This document shows positions 1 to 7,314 of a DNA stretch of 34,108 bases, in pieces (within the stretch, counting starts at the first letter, position 1; every line of letters begins with the position of its first letter). The stretch is from positions 1 to 34,108 of the forward strand of contig CACZGD010000011.1 of the NCBI GenBank assembly GCA_902780565.1, given 5' to 3'. Source of the DNA: Oscillospiraceae bacterium. GTDB lineage: Bacteria; Bacillota; Clostridia; Oscillospirales; Acutalibacteraceae. Under the pieces are notes generated by a model. It was not told the origin of the DNA. It did no database searches and saw only the letters and a list, made by a program, of their open reading frames with translations. A program made the translations under genes and the position numbers.

Positions 1-1
1 T

Positions 2-556
2 CATATTGTACGTATTCTGCATTACAAGGTGAAAGTCCCCATCGTCGCCTCGATTATCGCAGGCCTAGCCTTCTTTGTCGCGCTGGGTACGTTCCTCATG
101 CCCCGCGTTCCCGACAGCGAACCCGTTTTCATAGGCGTTTGCCTGTTTGACCTGGCCGTCGGCATCTTCCTTTTCCAGACGCAAAAATACAAGTCCGGAG
201 TCCGCTACAAGACGCCCCTCCCCGTCTATATCAAGGCCCCGGCCATCGCGGGCGTCGTCGCCGGGCTCATGTTCATCAAGCGTCTTATGGGCGGGTTCTG
301 TACAAGTTTCCCGATGATGAACTCCATCGTAAGTTACGAGAGCCGCTATTCGCTGGGCGACCAGTGCCGTCAACTCCCGCTGTTCCTCATCGCGGGGCCG
401 TTCATGTTCGTCGAGATGCACTTTATCGAGACGCGCCTCGGGTGGAACCACTGGATTGTGCTCCTCTGCGGCTACATCTTGTTCGCCGCCATCTACTGGC
501 CGCTGAACAAGGAACTCAAACGCAGGAACGATACCAACTACAACGCCAATAAATAG
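2..556 (+). CDS. multi-pass membrane protein of unknown function, 5' end possibly outside the window
   Basis: The reading frame is open from base 2 to a TAG at 554-556. A GTG at 29 is a possible start, but no convincing ribosome site precedes it, so the gene may begin left of the window. The product has about four hydrophobic segments: one near the N-terminus (VASIIAGLAFFVALGTFLM), a second (VFIGVCLFDLAVGIFLF), a third rich in Ala/Gly/Val, and a long C-terminal one ending before a Lys/Arg-rich tail (KELKRRND). I do not recognise a family or motif. It lies on the Fibrobacter-like side of the junction, 76 bp upstream of the lipoprotein gene and on the same strand. Codon use and style match that gene rather than the Clostridia genes that follow. 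Function cannot be inferred. Confidence 0.6.
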   Translation, partial: HIVRILHYKVKVPIVASIIAGLAFFVALGTFLMPRVPDSEPVFIGVCLFDLAVGIFLFQTQKYKSGVRYKTPLPVYIKAPAIAGVVAGLMFIKRLMGGFCTSFPMMNSIVSYESRYSLGDQCRQLPLFLIAGPFMFVEMHFIETRLGWNHWIVLLCGYILFAAIYWPLNKELKRRNDTNYNANK

Positions 557-632
557 ACTTTTTTGAAATATTTACTTGTTTCGGAACGGTAAATAAATAG
601 ATTTGGAAAAAAGAACCGCTAAGGAGATTTCC

Positions 633-1173
633 ATGAAAAAGTTTTTAGGCATGACATTGACCCTGGCCGCGGCAATCGCCCTGTCGGCCTGCTCTGACGA
701 CTCGGCCTCCGCAGCTCCGGAAGAAAACGCCACCGTATCCTCCTCTGACTCCGCTGTTCCGGCTTCGTCTACTGTTCCGGCATCGTCACAAACGATCGAA
801 TCTTCCGCCACGGTTCCCGTTTCTTCTGAAGAAGCCGCCTTGCCTTCGTCCAGCAGCGTAACCCTGCCCGCCTCTTCTGACGACGACGAGCCTGCCGTTC
901 CCTGCGTAGACGGCGACCCCGTCGAAGTCGTCCCGGACACGAACGGCTTCGCCGACATTGGCAATGTATTCAAGAGCGTCCGCTGCGATGAAAAAGTCGT
1001 CTTCGTGCTGAGACATGCCGAACGTGAACCGTCCGTCGAAAAGGAAAGCCCCCTGACCGAAGAAGGCATCGAACAGGCCAAGGCCGTGGGCGCCAAGCTC
1101 GTCGGTCCCGAAAAATTCAAGTTCACGCACACGGATTTCATCCGTACCGAAAACACCTGCTTGAACATCGCCA
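633..1173 (+). CDS. truncated lipoprotein with Ser-rich linker and histidine-phosphatase domain
   Basis: The start is the ATG at 633, six bases after AAGGAG (621-626); an upstream in-frame ATG at 603 lacks such a site. The N-terminus is a lipoprotein signal peptide (MKKF, hydrophobic core, then LSAC lipobox, Cys about residue 20). A linker of some 60 residues rich in Ser, Ala, Pro and Val follows, a style common in Fibrobacter surface lipoproteins. The folded part begins with VVFVLRHAERE, which holds the RH[GA] phosphohistidine motif of the histidine phosphatase superfamily, and continues through SPLTEEGIEQAKAVG. The gene breaks off after HTDFIRTENTCLNIA at about 1173. What follows in frame to 1265 is the reverse complement of a HAD gene, so the catalytic domain is incomplete. 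The likely job, surface phosphatase or mutase-like enzyme, is inferred from the family only. Confidence 0.7.
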
Positions 1174-1177
1174 TCAT
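1166..1177. other. chimeric junction between two genomes
   Basis: To the left, the plus-strand frame reads a histidine-phosphatase domain up to TENTCLNIA. To the right, the minus-strand frame reads a HAD phosphatase down to MLDTGSMMAM. Both proteins lose family similarity at the same dozen bases (catcgccatcat), which fits either gene, so a short shared sequence may have bridged the join. Neither gene continues on the other side. Codon use, linker style and gene content differ across the point. This is what an assembly or library chimera looks like; real recombination is possible but less likely. Confidence 0.8.
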
Positions 1178-1675
1178 GGAGCCGGTATCAAGCATGAAAT
1201 CGCCCTTCAGCGGACAGTTATCGTCCGGGTGTGTGGCGATATATTCCTTGCCCGCCTTGAGATAGTGCGCGGCCTTATTGATCTTTTCATAGGTAAGCGT
1301 CGTATCGAAGCCCAGCACCACGATATCGGGGTCCTCGTCCGTCAGAGTGATCCCGGCCTTCCGAAAGTCGTTCGTCAGATTTTCGTTGCCGAGCAGATAC
1401 ACGCTTTTGCCGGGACGGCAGCGCTGCAGAAAATCGATCGTGACGTGCGACGAGATGATGACCGACATGCCGGGCTCGTCATACCCCAGCCGACGCAGCT
1501 TTTCGAGGCACTCCTCCTCCGAATGCGAGGAGTTGTTGGTGAAGAAAAAGAAATGCCTGCCCGTTTTTCTGACGGCTTCTGTAAATTCCCGCGCGCCGGG
1601 CAGCAGGCTCTCGCCGAGATAGAACGTGCCGTCCATATCGACGATAAAGCATTTGATATCCTGATAGGTTTCCAT
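1169..1675 (-). CDS. HAD superfamily IIA (NagD-like) phosphatase, C-terminus missing
   Basis: About 169 residues remain. The ATG at 1675 follows AAAGGA at good spacing. Motif I of the HAD family is VDMDGT (residues ~13-18), where the first Asp is the nucleophile and the second the acid/base. The following YLGESLLPGA and the motif II segment FFFTNNSS (Thr-Asn-Asn) are typical of subclass IIA enzymes such as NagD, AraL and PNPase. The cap domain begins with VYLLGNENL and runs to FMLDTGSMMA, then the frame passes into the antisense of the Fibrobacter-like lipoprotein. The Lys of motif III and the DD of motif IV are absent because of the break at ~1170. Substrates in this family are small phosphate esters and nucleotides; this one cannot be assigned. 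It has its own promoter and is divergent from the symporter. Confidence 0.85.
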
Positions 1676-1711
1676 GTTTTGTCCTTTGCTTTGCCATAGT
1701 TATACACATAC

Positions 1712-1740
1712 ATAATAGCGCAATCCCCGCTTAATTGCAA
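1712..1740 (-). promoter_or_regulatory. sigma-A promoter for the HAD phosphatase gene
   Basis: On the minus strand TTGCAA (1735-1740) is followed after 17 bp by TATTAT (1712-1717), which places transcription start about 30 bases before the ATG at 1675. Confidence 0.65.
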
Positions 1741-1763
1741 GCCTATTTTTGGCAGAAGGAATG

Positions 1764-1792
1764 AATTTTTCGTGATCGCAATTTTTCGTGAT
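1764..1792. repeat. 13-bp direct repeat between divergent promoters
   Basis: The sequence aatttttcgtgat occurs at 1764-1776 and exactly again at 1780-1792, so the copies start 16 bp apart. They lie between the -35 boxes of the HAD gene (1735-1740, minus) and of the symporter (1816-1821, plus). Position and exactness suggest an operator read by one regulator; that is inference. Confidence 0.5.
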
Positions 1793-1815
1793 GAAGCCGG
1801 GGGATCAAAAAAAGA

Positions 1816-1844
1816 TTGCATTTTGTCGAAGAACGGATTATAAT
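1816..1844 (+). promoter_or_regulatory. sigma-A promoter for the symporter gene
   Basis: TTGCAT (1816-1821), 17 bp, TATAAT (1839-1844). The -10 box is perfect and the -35 box is weak. Start of transcription would be about 1851, with a short leader and GGGAGG (1865-1870) before the ATG at 1878. Confidence 0.6.
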
Positions 1845-1877
1845 GAATTACATTAATTTCGATCGGGAGGCTCCGCG

Positions 1878-3419
1878 ATGGTTTTCAAGGTGATCATTCT
1901 CGTTTTGTTCTTCGGTCTAATGATCGGCATCGGACTTTACTGCCGCAGACACGCCACGGACGTGGGCGGCTTTGTGCTGGGCGGCCGCAGCGTCGGTCCC
2001 TGGCTGACTGCGTTCGCCTACGGCACCTCATATTTCAGCGCGGTGGTCTTCGTGGGCTACGCCGGGCAGTTCGGCTGGAAATACGGCATTGCGACCACGT
2101 GGGCGGGCATCGGCAACGCGCTGCTCGGCTCCCTGCTTGCCTGGGTCGTGCTGGGGCGGCGCACACGCATCATGACGCAGCACCTGAACGCCTCCACCAT
2201 GCCGCAGTTTTTCGAGACGCGCTACGGCAGTCCCGCGCTCAAGATCGCGGCGTCCGTGATCACATTCGTGTTCCTGATCCCCTACACCGCCTCGGTCTAT
2301 AACGGCCTGTCGCGTCTGTTCGGCATGGCGTTCGACATCCCCTATGAATGGTGCGTGATCGGCATGGCGGTGCTGACCGCCGTTTACGTGATCGCGGGCG
2401 GGTATATGGCAACCGCCATCAACGATTTTATTCAGGGCATCATCATGCTCATCGGCATCACCGCCGTGATCGTGGTTGTGCTGCAGAAAAACGGCGGTCT
2501 GACCGAGGCGCTGGCAGGACTTGCCCGCGTGACGGACGAGACCGTTTCAACCACACCCGGCATCTTCGCCTCGTTCTTCGGGCCGGATATCCCGAACCTG
2601 ATCGGCGTGGTGATTCTCACCTCGCTCGGCACCTGGGGCCTGCCGCAGATGGTGCAGAAATTCTACGCGATCAAGAGCGAAAAGTCCATCTCCACCGGCA
2701 CCGTGGTCTCCACCGTGTTCGCGATCGTGGTCGCGGGCGGCTGCTATTTCCTCGGCGGCTTCGGGCGGCTGTTTTCGGACAAGATCGATATCGCGGCGAA
2801 CGGCTATGACTCCGTGATCCCGACCATGCTCTCCGATCTGCCGGAAGCGCTGCTGGCGCTGGTGATCGTGCTGGTGCTTTCCGCCTCCATGAGCACGCTG
2901 TCCTCGCTTGTGCTCACCTCCAGCTCCACGCTGACGCTGGACCTGCTGAAGGGGCAGTTCGTGAAGGGGATGAAGGAAAAAACGCAGGTGCGCATCATGC
3001 GGCTGCTGATCCTTGTGTTCATCGCCGTTTCGGTTGTGATCGCGATTTTGCAGTATAAGCGGAACCTCGCCTTTATCGCGCAGCTCATGGGCGTGTCGTG
3101 GGGCGCGCTTGCGGGCGCGTTCCTGGCGCCGTTCCTGTACGGGCTTTACTGGAAGAAGACGACCAAGCTCGCCTGCTGGGTCTCCTTCCTGTTCTCCACG
3201 GTCGTGATGACCGCGAACATCTTCTGGCGCAGCGCCTTCCCGCAGCTGCTGCAGTCCCCCATCAACGCCGGGGCGTTCTGCATGCTCGCGGGGCTGGTGC
3301 TGGTGCCGGTGATCTCCCTGTTCACGCCGAAGCCAGACAGGACCGTGGTGGAGGAGGCCTTCGCCTGCTATGAGGAGAAGGTCCTTGTGCCGCAGCGCGA
3401 CGCGCTGGGCGAAGAATAA
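1878..3419 (+). CDS. sodium:solute symporter (SSS family)
   Basis: The 513-residue product is an integral membrane protein with about 13 hydrophobic helices, the usual size for the SSS family (PutP, PanF, NanT and SGLT relatives). GGRSVGPWLTAFAYGTSYFS (residues ~35-54) is the family's conserved helix-1 region, where the broken helix and the later AINDFIQGIIML segment contribute to the Na+ site. Helix-8 type SMSTLSSLVLTSSSTLTLDL carries the Ser-rich stretch also used in Na+ binding. The start is set by CGGGAGG seven bases before the ATG. The substrate (amino acid, carboxylate, sugar acid or vitamin) cannot be decided. Neighbours give little help: a divergent phosphatase and downstream pheST with its own promoter. 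No clear terminator follows before the T-box promoter. Confidence 0.9.
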   Translation: MVFKVIILVLFFGLMIGIGLYCRRHATDVGGFVLGGRSVGPWLTAFAYGTSYFSAVVFVGYAGQFGWKYGIATTWAGIGNALLGSLLAWVVLGRRTRIMTQHLNASTMPQFFETRYGSPALKIAASVITFVFLIPYTASVYNGLSRLFGMAFDIPYEWCVIGMAVLTAVYVIAGGYMATAINDFIQGIIMLIGITAVIVVVLQKNGGLTEALAGLARVTDETVSTTPGIFASFFGPDIPNLIGVVILTSLGTWGLPQMVQKFYAIKSEKSISTGTVVSTVFAIVVAGGCYFLGGFGRLFSDKIDIAANGYDSVIPTMLSDLPEALLALVIVLVLSASMSTLSSLVLTSSSTLTLDLLKGQFVKGMKEKTQVRIMRLLILVFIAVSVVIAILQYKRNLAFIAQLMGVSWGALAGAFLAPFLYGLYWKKTTKLACWVSFLFSTVVMTANIFWRSAFPQLLQSPINAGAFCMLAGLVLVPVISLFTPKPDRTVVEEAFACYEEKVLVPQRDALGEE

Positions 3420-3460
3420 ACTTGCCGCGCCCGGATCGCCGGAAATTTTGCAGAAAAGGC

Positions 3461-3489
3461 TTGATTTCCGTTCGCGGTTGTGATAGAAT
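3461..3489 (+). promoter_or_regulatory. sigma-A promoter of pheST
   Basis: TTGATT (3461-3466), 17 bp spacer, TAGAAT (3484-3489). Transcription would start near 3496, shortly before the T-box leader. Confidence 0.75.
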
Positions 3490-3494
3490 GCAAG

Positions 3495-3745
3495 GAAGAA
3501 ACGCGTTGAACAAGAGAGTACGTCAGAATGCCGCCCCGCAGAGAGGGTCGTCGCCGGCTGAAAGCGGCCCGGGCAGGCGCTGACCGAAGTTCACTTGGGA
3601 GCGGTCCCGCTGAATCCCTTCGGCGTAGGCGGGAACGGGCAGCCCCGTTACAGGCGTATTGAGCGCCCGCTTCGGCGGGAATTCGGGTGGTACCGCGGAT
3701 GATTATTCCTCCGTCCTGATCCTTGATCGGGGCGGAGTTTTTGTT
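3495..3745 (+). promoter_or_regulatory. T-box leader sensing tRNA-Phe
   Basis: The untranslated leader of pheST has the landmarks of a T-box riboswitch. AGAGAGTA at 3513-3520 is the Stem I AG-bulge element. The specifier loop reads gaag-TTC-acttgggag, with the Phe codon TTC at 3590-3592. The T-box sequence proper (ttcgggtggtaccgcgg, 3682-3698) holds the GGTGG bulge that pairs with the tRNA acceptor end. A terminator hairpin overlapping the antiterminator follows. Uncharged tRNA-Phe would stabilise the antiterminator and allow pheST transcription; charged tRNA would let it stop. All elements are visible in the sequence, and the regulation follows from the known class. Confidence 0.95.
3709..3742 (+). 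terminator. T-box intrinsic terminator
   Basis: A 13-bp stem (3709-3721 with 3725-3737, including G-U pairs), a three-base loop and a run of T (3738-3742). It is mutually exclusive with the antiterminator around 3682-3698. Confidence 0.85.
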
Positions 3746-3773
3746 ACGCGAAATACTGGAAAGGATGACAAAT

Positions 3774-4793
3774 ATGAAAGAACAACTTGAACGGCTGCGC
3801 GCCGCAGCGCTTGCCGAGATCGGGAACACCGAGGATCTGTCTGCGCTGGACGCGGTGCGCGTCCGCTTCCTCGGCAAAAAGGGCGAGATCACCGGCATTC
3901 TCAAACAGATGGGAAAGCTTTCGCCCGAAGAGCGCCCCGTGATGGGGCAGATGGCGAACGCCGTGCGCCAGGCCGTGGAGGACGCGATCGAGAACGCCTC
4001 CGACGCGCTGAAGGCCAAACAGAAGGCACTGCGGCTGGAGGCCGAAACGCTGGACGTGACCATGCCCGGCACGCCCGTGCAGAAGGGACACAGACATCCC
4101 CTGTCCATCGTGCTGGACGAGGTGAAGGAGATCTTCATCGGCATGGGCTTCTCCATCGCGGACGGCCCCGAGGTCGAATGGGACTATTATAACTTCGAAG
4201 CCCTCAACATTCCGGAGGGGCACCCCGCGCGCGACACGCAGGATACGTTTTATATCACCGAAAAGATGCTGCTCCGGACGCAGACCTCCGGCTGCCAGAT
4301 CCGGTATATGGAGAACCACAAGCCGCCGATCCGCATGATCGCGCCCGGCCGCGTCTTCCGCTCCGATCCCGTGGACGCCACGCACTCCCCGCTGTTCCAT
4401 CAGATCGAGGGGCTGGTCGTGGACAAGAACATCACGATGGCCGACCTGAAGGGCAACCTCCTGACGCTGGCGAAAAAGCTGTACGGCGAGGATACGCAGA
4501 TCCGTCTGCGCCCCCATCACTTCCCCTTCACGGAGCCCTCCTGCGAGATCGACGTTTCCTGCTTCCGCTGCCACGGCAAGGGCTGCCCGATGTGCAAGAA
4601 TGAGGGCTGGATCGAGATCCTCGGCGCGGGCATGGTGCATCCGAAGGTGCTGGAGCGCGGCGGCATCGACCCCGAGGAATATTCCGGCTTCGCCTTCGGA
4701 CTCGGCGTGGAACGGCTTGCCATGTTCCGCTTCAACGTGGACGACATGCGCCTGTTCTATGAGAACGACGCGCGGTTCCTGAAGCAGTTCTGA
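3774..4793 (+). CDS. pheS: phenylalanyl-tRNA synthetase alpha subunit
   Basis: PheS forms the (alpha-beta)2 enzyme with PheT and carries the catalytic site that joins Phe to tRNA-Phe. The 339-residue product has the usual length. The N-terminal ~90 residues form the charged coiled-coil arm that contacts tRNA. The class II synthetase core follows: motif 1 around HPLSIVLDEVKEIFIGMGF, motif 2 around RVFRSDPVDATHSPLFHQIEG, and motif 3 in GFAFGLGVERLAM near the C-terminus. A Cys cluster (CFRCHGKGCPMC) sits before motif 3. The start at 3774 is preceded by AAGGA; an earlier in-frame start at 3723 would fall inside the terminator stem and is rejected. pheT follows after 16 bp with its own AAGGAGG. 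Expression is set by the T-box upstream. Confidence 0.98.
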   Translation: MKEQLERLRAAALAEIGNTEDLSALDAVRVRFLGKKGEITGILKQMGKLSPEERPVMGQMANAVRQAVEDAIENASDALKAKQKALRLEAETLDVTMPGTPVQKGHRHPLSIVLDEVKEIFIGMGFSIADGPEVEWDYYNFEALNIPEGHPARDTQDTFYITEKMLLRTQTSGCQIRYMENHKPPIRMIAPGRVFRSDPVDATHSPLFHQIEGLVVDKNITMADLKGNLLTLAKKLYGEDTQIRLRPHHFPFTEPSCEIDVSCFRCHGKGCPMCKNEGWIEILGAGMVHPKVLERGGIDPEEYSGFAFGLGVERLAMFRFNVDDMRLFYENDARFLKQF

Positions 4794-4809
4794 GAAGGAG
4801 GAGAAGAAA

Positions 4810-7197
4810 ATGGATTTATCAAGAAGATGGCTGTCGGATTACGTTGATATTTCCGGCATTTCCGATAAAGAATTCGCGGACCGGATCACGCTTTCCGGTT
4901 CCAAGGTGGAGTCCTACGCCGAAGAAGGCGCAGGACTGAAAAACATCGTGGTCGGGCAGATTCTGACGCTCGACCGCCACCCCGATTCCGACCACATGTG
5001 GATCACGACCGTGAACGTGGGCGCCGACGCCCCGCTGCAGATCGTGACCGGCGCGCAGAATCTGCAGGTCGGCGATTACGTGCCCGTCGCGCTTGACCAC
5101 TCCACGGTCCACGGCGGCAAGGAGATCGTCGCGGGCAAGCTGCGCGGCGTGGAATCGAACGGCATGCTCTGCTCGCTGGGCGAGCTGGGCCTTACGGTGC
5201 ATGATTTCCCCTACGCGATCGAGGACGGCATTTTCGTGCTCGGCGAGGACTGCGACAGGACCCCGGGCAGGGATATCCGCGAGGCGACCGGCCTTGACGA
5301 TACCGTGACGGAATTCGAGATCACGCCGAACCGCCCCGACTGCCTTTCCATCATCGGGCTTGCGCGTGAGACCGCCGTGACCTTCGGCAAGACGCTGAAG
5401 CTGCCCAATGCGACTTACGGCACCTGCGGCGAAAACGTGCGCGATTACCTGCACGACGTGACGATCCACGACAACGAGAAGTGCTACCGCTACGCCGGCG
5501 CCGTGGTCAAAAACGTGCGTATCGCGCCCTCCCCCAAGTGGATCCGTGAGCGGCTGCGCGCCTGCGGCGTACGCCCCATCAACAACATCGTCGACATCAC
5601 GAACTTTGTGATGCTGGAATACGGTCAGCCCATGCACGCGTTCGATCTGCGCTACCTTGACGGGGGCGTGGTCAATGTGCGCACCGCGAACGAGGGTGAG
5701 CGCATCACGACGCTGGACGGCGAGGACCGTGAGCTCTCCCCCGAGATGCTGGTGATCGCCGACGCGAACAAGCCCGTTGCCGTCGCCGGGATCATGGGCG
5801 GCGAATACTCCGGGATCATGGACGACACGACCACCGTGGTGTTTGAGTCCGCCTGCTTCAACGGCGTTTCCGTCCGCAAGACCGCCAAAAAGCTCGGCAT
5901 GCGCACCGAAAGCTCCGGCCGCTATGAAAAGGGTCTGGATTCCGACGGCTGCCGCCGCAGCCTTGACCGCGCGCTCTCGCTGGTCGCGCTGCTGGACGCG
6001 GGCGACGTGGTGGACGGCGTGATCGACGTCTATCCGAATCCGAAGGCGCAGACCGTTCTGGATTTCTGCCCTGACTGGGTCAACAACTTCATCGGCATCT
6101 CCGTGGATGCGGACGAACAGAAGCAAATTCTGGAAGCGCTCGACTTTGAGGTCCGCGACGGGAAGATCTACGTGCCCTCCTTCCGCGGCGACGTGGAGCA
6201 CAAGGCGGATATCTCCGAAGAGGTCGCCCGATTCTACGGCTTCGACAAGATCGCGACGCGCGACCTTTCCGGCGCCGCCGCCGGCGGCTTCAACGAGCAG
6301 CAGAAGTTCGAGAACCTGATGACCGGCGCGTGCATCGCCCTCGGCTGTTCCGAGGTCGCGACCTATTCCTTCGTCTCCCCGAAGGTCTATGACCGGATCT
6401 GCCTGCCGAAGGATTCGCCCTATCGCAAGAATATCGTGATCTCGAATCCGCTGGGCGAGGACACCTCCGTCATGCGCACCACCGCCCTGCCCTCCATGCT
6501 GGACGTTGTTGCGCGCAACTACAACAACCGCAACCTGAAGGAAGCCTTCTTCGAGCTCGCGAAGGTCTATCATCCCCGCGGGACCGAGGAGCTGCCCTAT
6601 GAACAGCTCACACTGGTGCTGGCGGAGTATGGCGAAGGCGCGACCTACTACACCCTCAAGGGCAAGGTCGAAGCGCTGCTGGAGACCGCGGGCGTGACCG
6701 AATACGACGTGCTGCCCATGAAGACGGCGGCGTCCTATCACCCGGGGCGCACCGCCGTGATCACGGTCGACGGCAAGGAGCTTGCGATTTTGGGCGAGGT
6801 CCATCCCGACGTGCTCGAGAACTACGGCGTCGGGACCAAGGTCTACGCCGCGCAGATCGATTTCGATTATCTCTATCAGATCAAAAATACCGTGCGCGTC
6901 TATCGGCACCTGCCGCGCTTCCCCGCGCTGACCCGCGACCTTGCGTTCGTGGTAGACAGAAACGTGCCGGTGCTGACGATCGAAAAGCTGATGAAGGCCG
7001 CGATCGGCGATATTCTGGAAAAGATCGAGCTGTTTGACGTGTACGAAGGCGTGCAGGTCGGTCCGTTCAAGAAGAGCGTCGCATTCAGCCTGACGCTGCG
7101 CGGACACGACCGTACCCTCACGGACGAGGAGGCTAACGCCGCCACCAACCGCGCGGTGAACGCCGCGGCGTCCGTCGGCGCGATCCTCAGAGCCTGA
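4810..7197 (+). CDS. pheT: phenylalanyl-tRNA synthetase beta subunit
   Basis: This 795-residue product is the editing and tRNA-binding subunit of PheRS. Domains appear in the standard order: N-terminal [11 protein letters not shown] region; an EMAP/tRNA-binding OB fold at about 40-150 ([32 protein letters not shown]); the B3/B4 editing domain at about 210-390 ([48 protein letters not shown]); a B5 domain at about 400-480; the catalytic-like core; and the C-terminal FDX-ACB anticodon-binding domain from about 700 ([29 protein letters not shown]). The gene is co-transcribed with pheS under T-box control and ends in two strong terminators shared with the convergent LtaS-like gene. A long antisense open frame covers almost the whole gene and is a codon-bias shadow. 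Confidence 0.98.
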   Translation: MDLSRRWLSDYVDISGISDKEFADRITLSGSKVESYAEEGAGLKNIVVGQILTLDRHPDSDHMWITTVNVGADAPLQIVTGAQNLQVGDYVPVALDHSTVHGGKEIVAGKLRGVESNGMLCSLGELGLTVHDFPYAIEDGIFVLGEDCDRTPGRDIREATGLDDTVTEFEITPNRPDCLSIIGLARETAVTFGKTLKLPNATYGTCGENVRDYLHDVTIHDNEKCYRYAGAVVKNVRIAPSPKWIRERLRACGVRPINNIVDITNFVMLEYGQPMHAFDLRYLDGGVVNVRTANEGERITTLDGEDRELSPEMLVIADANKPVAVAGIMGGEYSGIMDDTTTVVFESACFNGVSVRKTAKKLGMRTESSGRYEKGLDSDGCRRSLDRALSLVALLDAGDVVDGVIDVYPNPKAQTVLDFCPDWVNNFIGISVDADEQKQILEALDFEVRDGKIYVPSFRGDVEHKADISEEVARFYGFDKIATRDLSGAAAGGFNEQQKFENLMTGACIALGCSEVATYSFVSPKVYDRICLPKDSPYRKNIVISNPLGEDTSVMRTTALPSMLDVVARNYNNRNLKEAFFELAKVYHPRGTEELPYEQLTLVLAEYGEGATYYTLKGKVEALLETAGVTEYDVLPMKTAASYHPGRTAVITVDGKELAILGEVHPDVLENYGVGTKVYAAQIDFDYLYQIKNTVRVYRHLPRFPALTRDLAFVVDRNVPVLTIEKLMKAAIGDILEKIELFDVYEGVQVGPFKKSVAFSLTLRGHDRTLTDEEANAATNRAVNAAASVGAILRA

Positions 7198-7222
7198 TCC
7201 GCACAGAAACATCTGAGACAGC

Positions 7223-7254
7223 AAAACGGGGCGTGCAAACGTCCCGTTTTTTTT
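7223..7254 (+). terminator. intrinsic terminator after pheT
   Basis: A 12-bp stem (7223-7234 with 7239-7250, one G-U pair), GCAA tetraloop, then eight T in a row from 7247 on the plus strand. Confidence 0.9.
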
Positions 7255-7262
7255 AGTAAACG

Positions 7263-7290
7263 AAAAAGCCGCTCCGCAGGGCGGCTTTTT
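7263..7290. terminator. bidirectional terminator between pheT and the LtaS-like gene
   Basis: aaaaagccgc (7263-7272) pairs with gcggcttttt (7281-7290) over an 8-base loop. There are T runs on both strands, so it serves both the plus-strand pheST transcript and the minus-strand gene ending at 7315. Confidence 0.85.
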
Positions 7291-7314
7291 ATGTGTATTG
7301 AGAGGATCGGGATA

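Noticed and set aside
569-595. A 7-bp inverted repeat after the first gene as a terminator
   Set aside because: The stem is short, AT-rich and has a 13-base loop with no T run behind it; too weak to call.
572-1675. A 367-residue minus-strand frame that looks like a HAD phosphatase with a novel Ser-rich C-terminus
   Set aside because: The C-terminal half is the antisense of the Fibrobacter-type lipoprotein; the fusion is created by the chimeric junction at ~1170.
4819-7224. An 801-codon open frame antisense to pheT
   Set aside because: It mirrors pheT codon bias, has no ribosome site or recognisable domain, and is His/Val/Arg-rich in the way antisense frames of GC-rich genes are.
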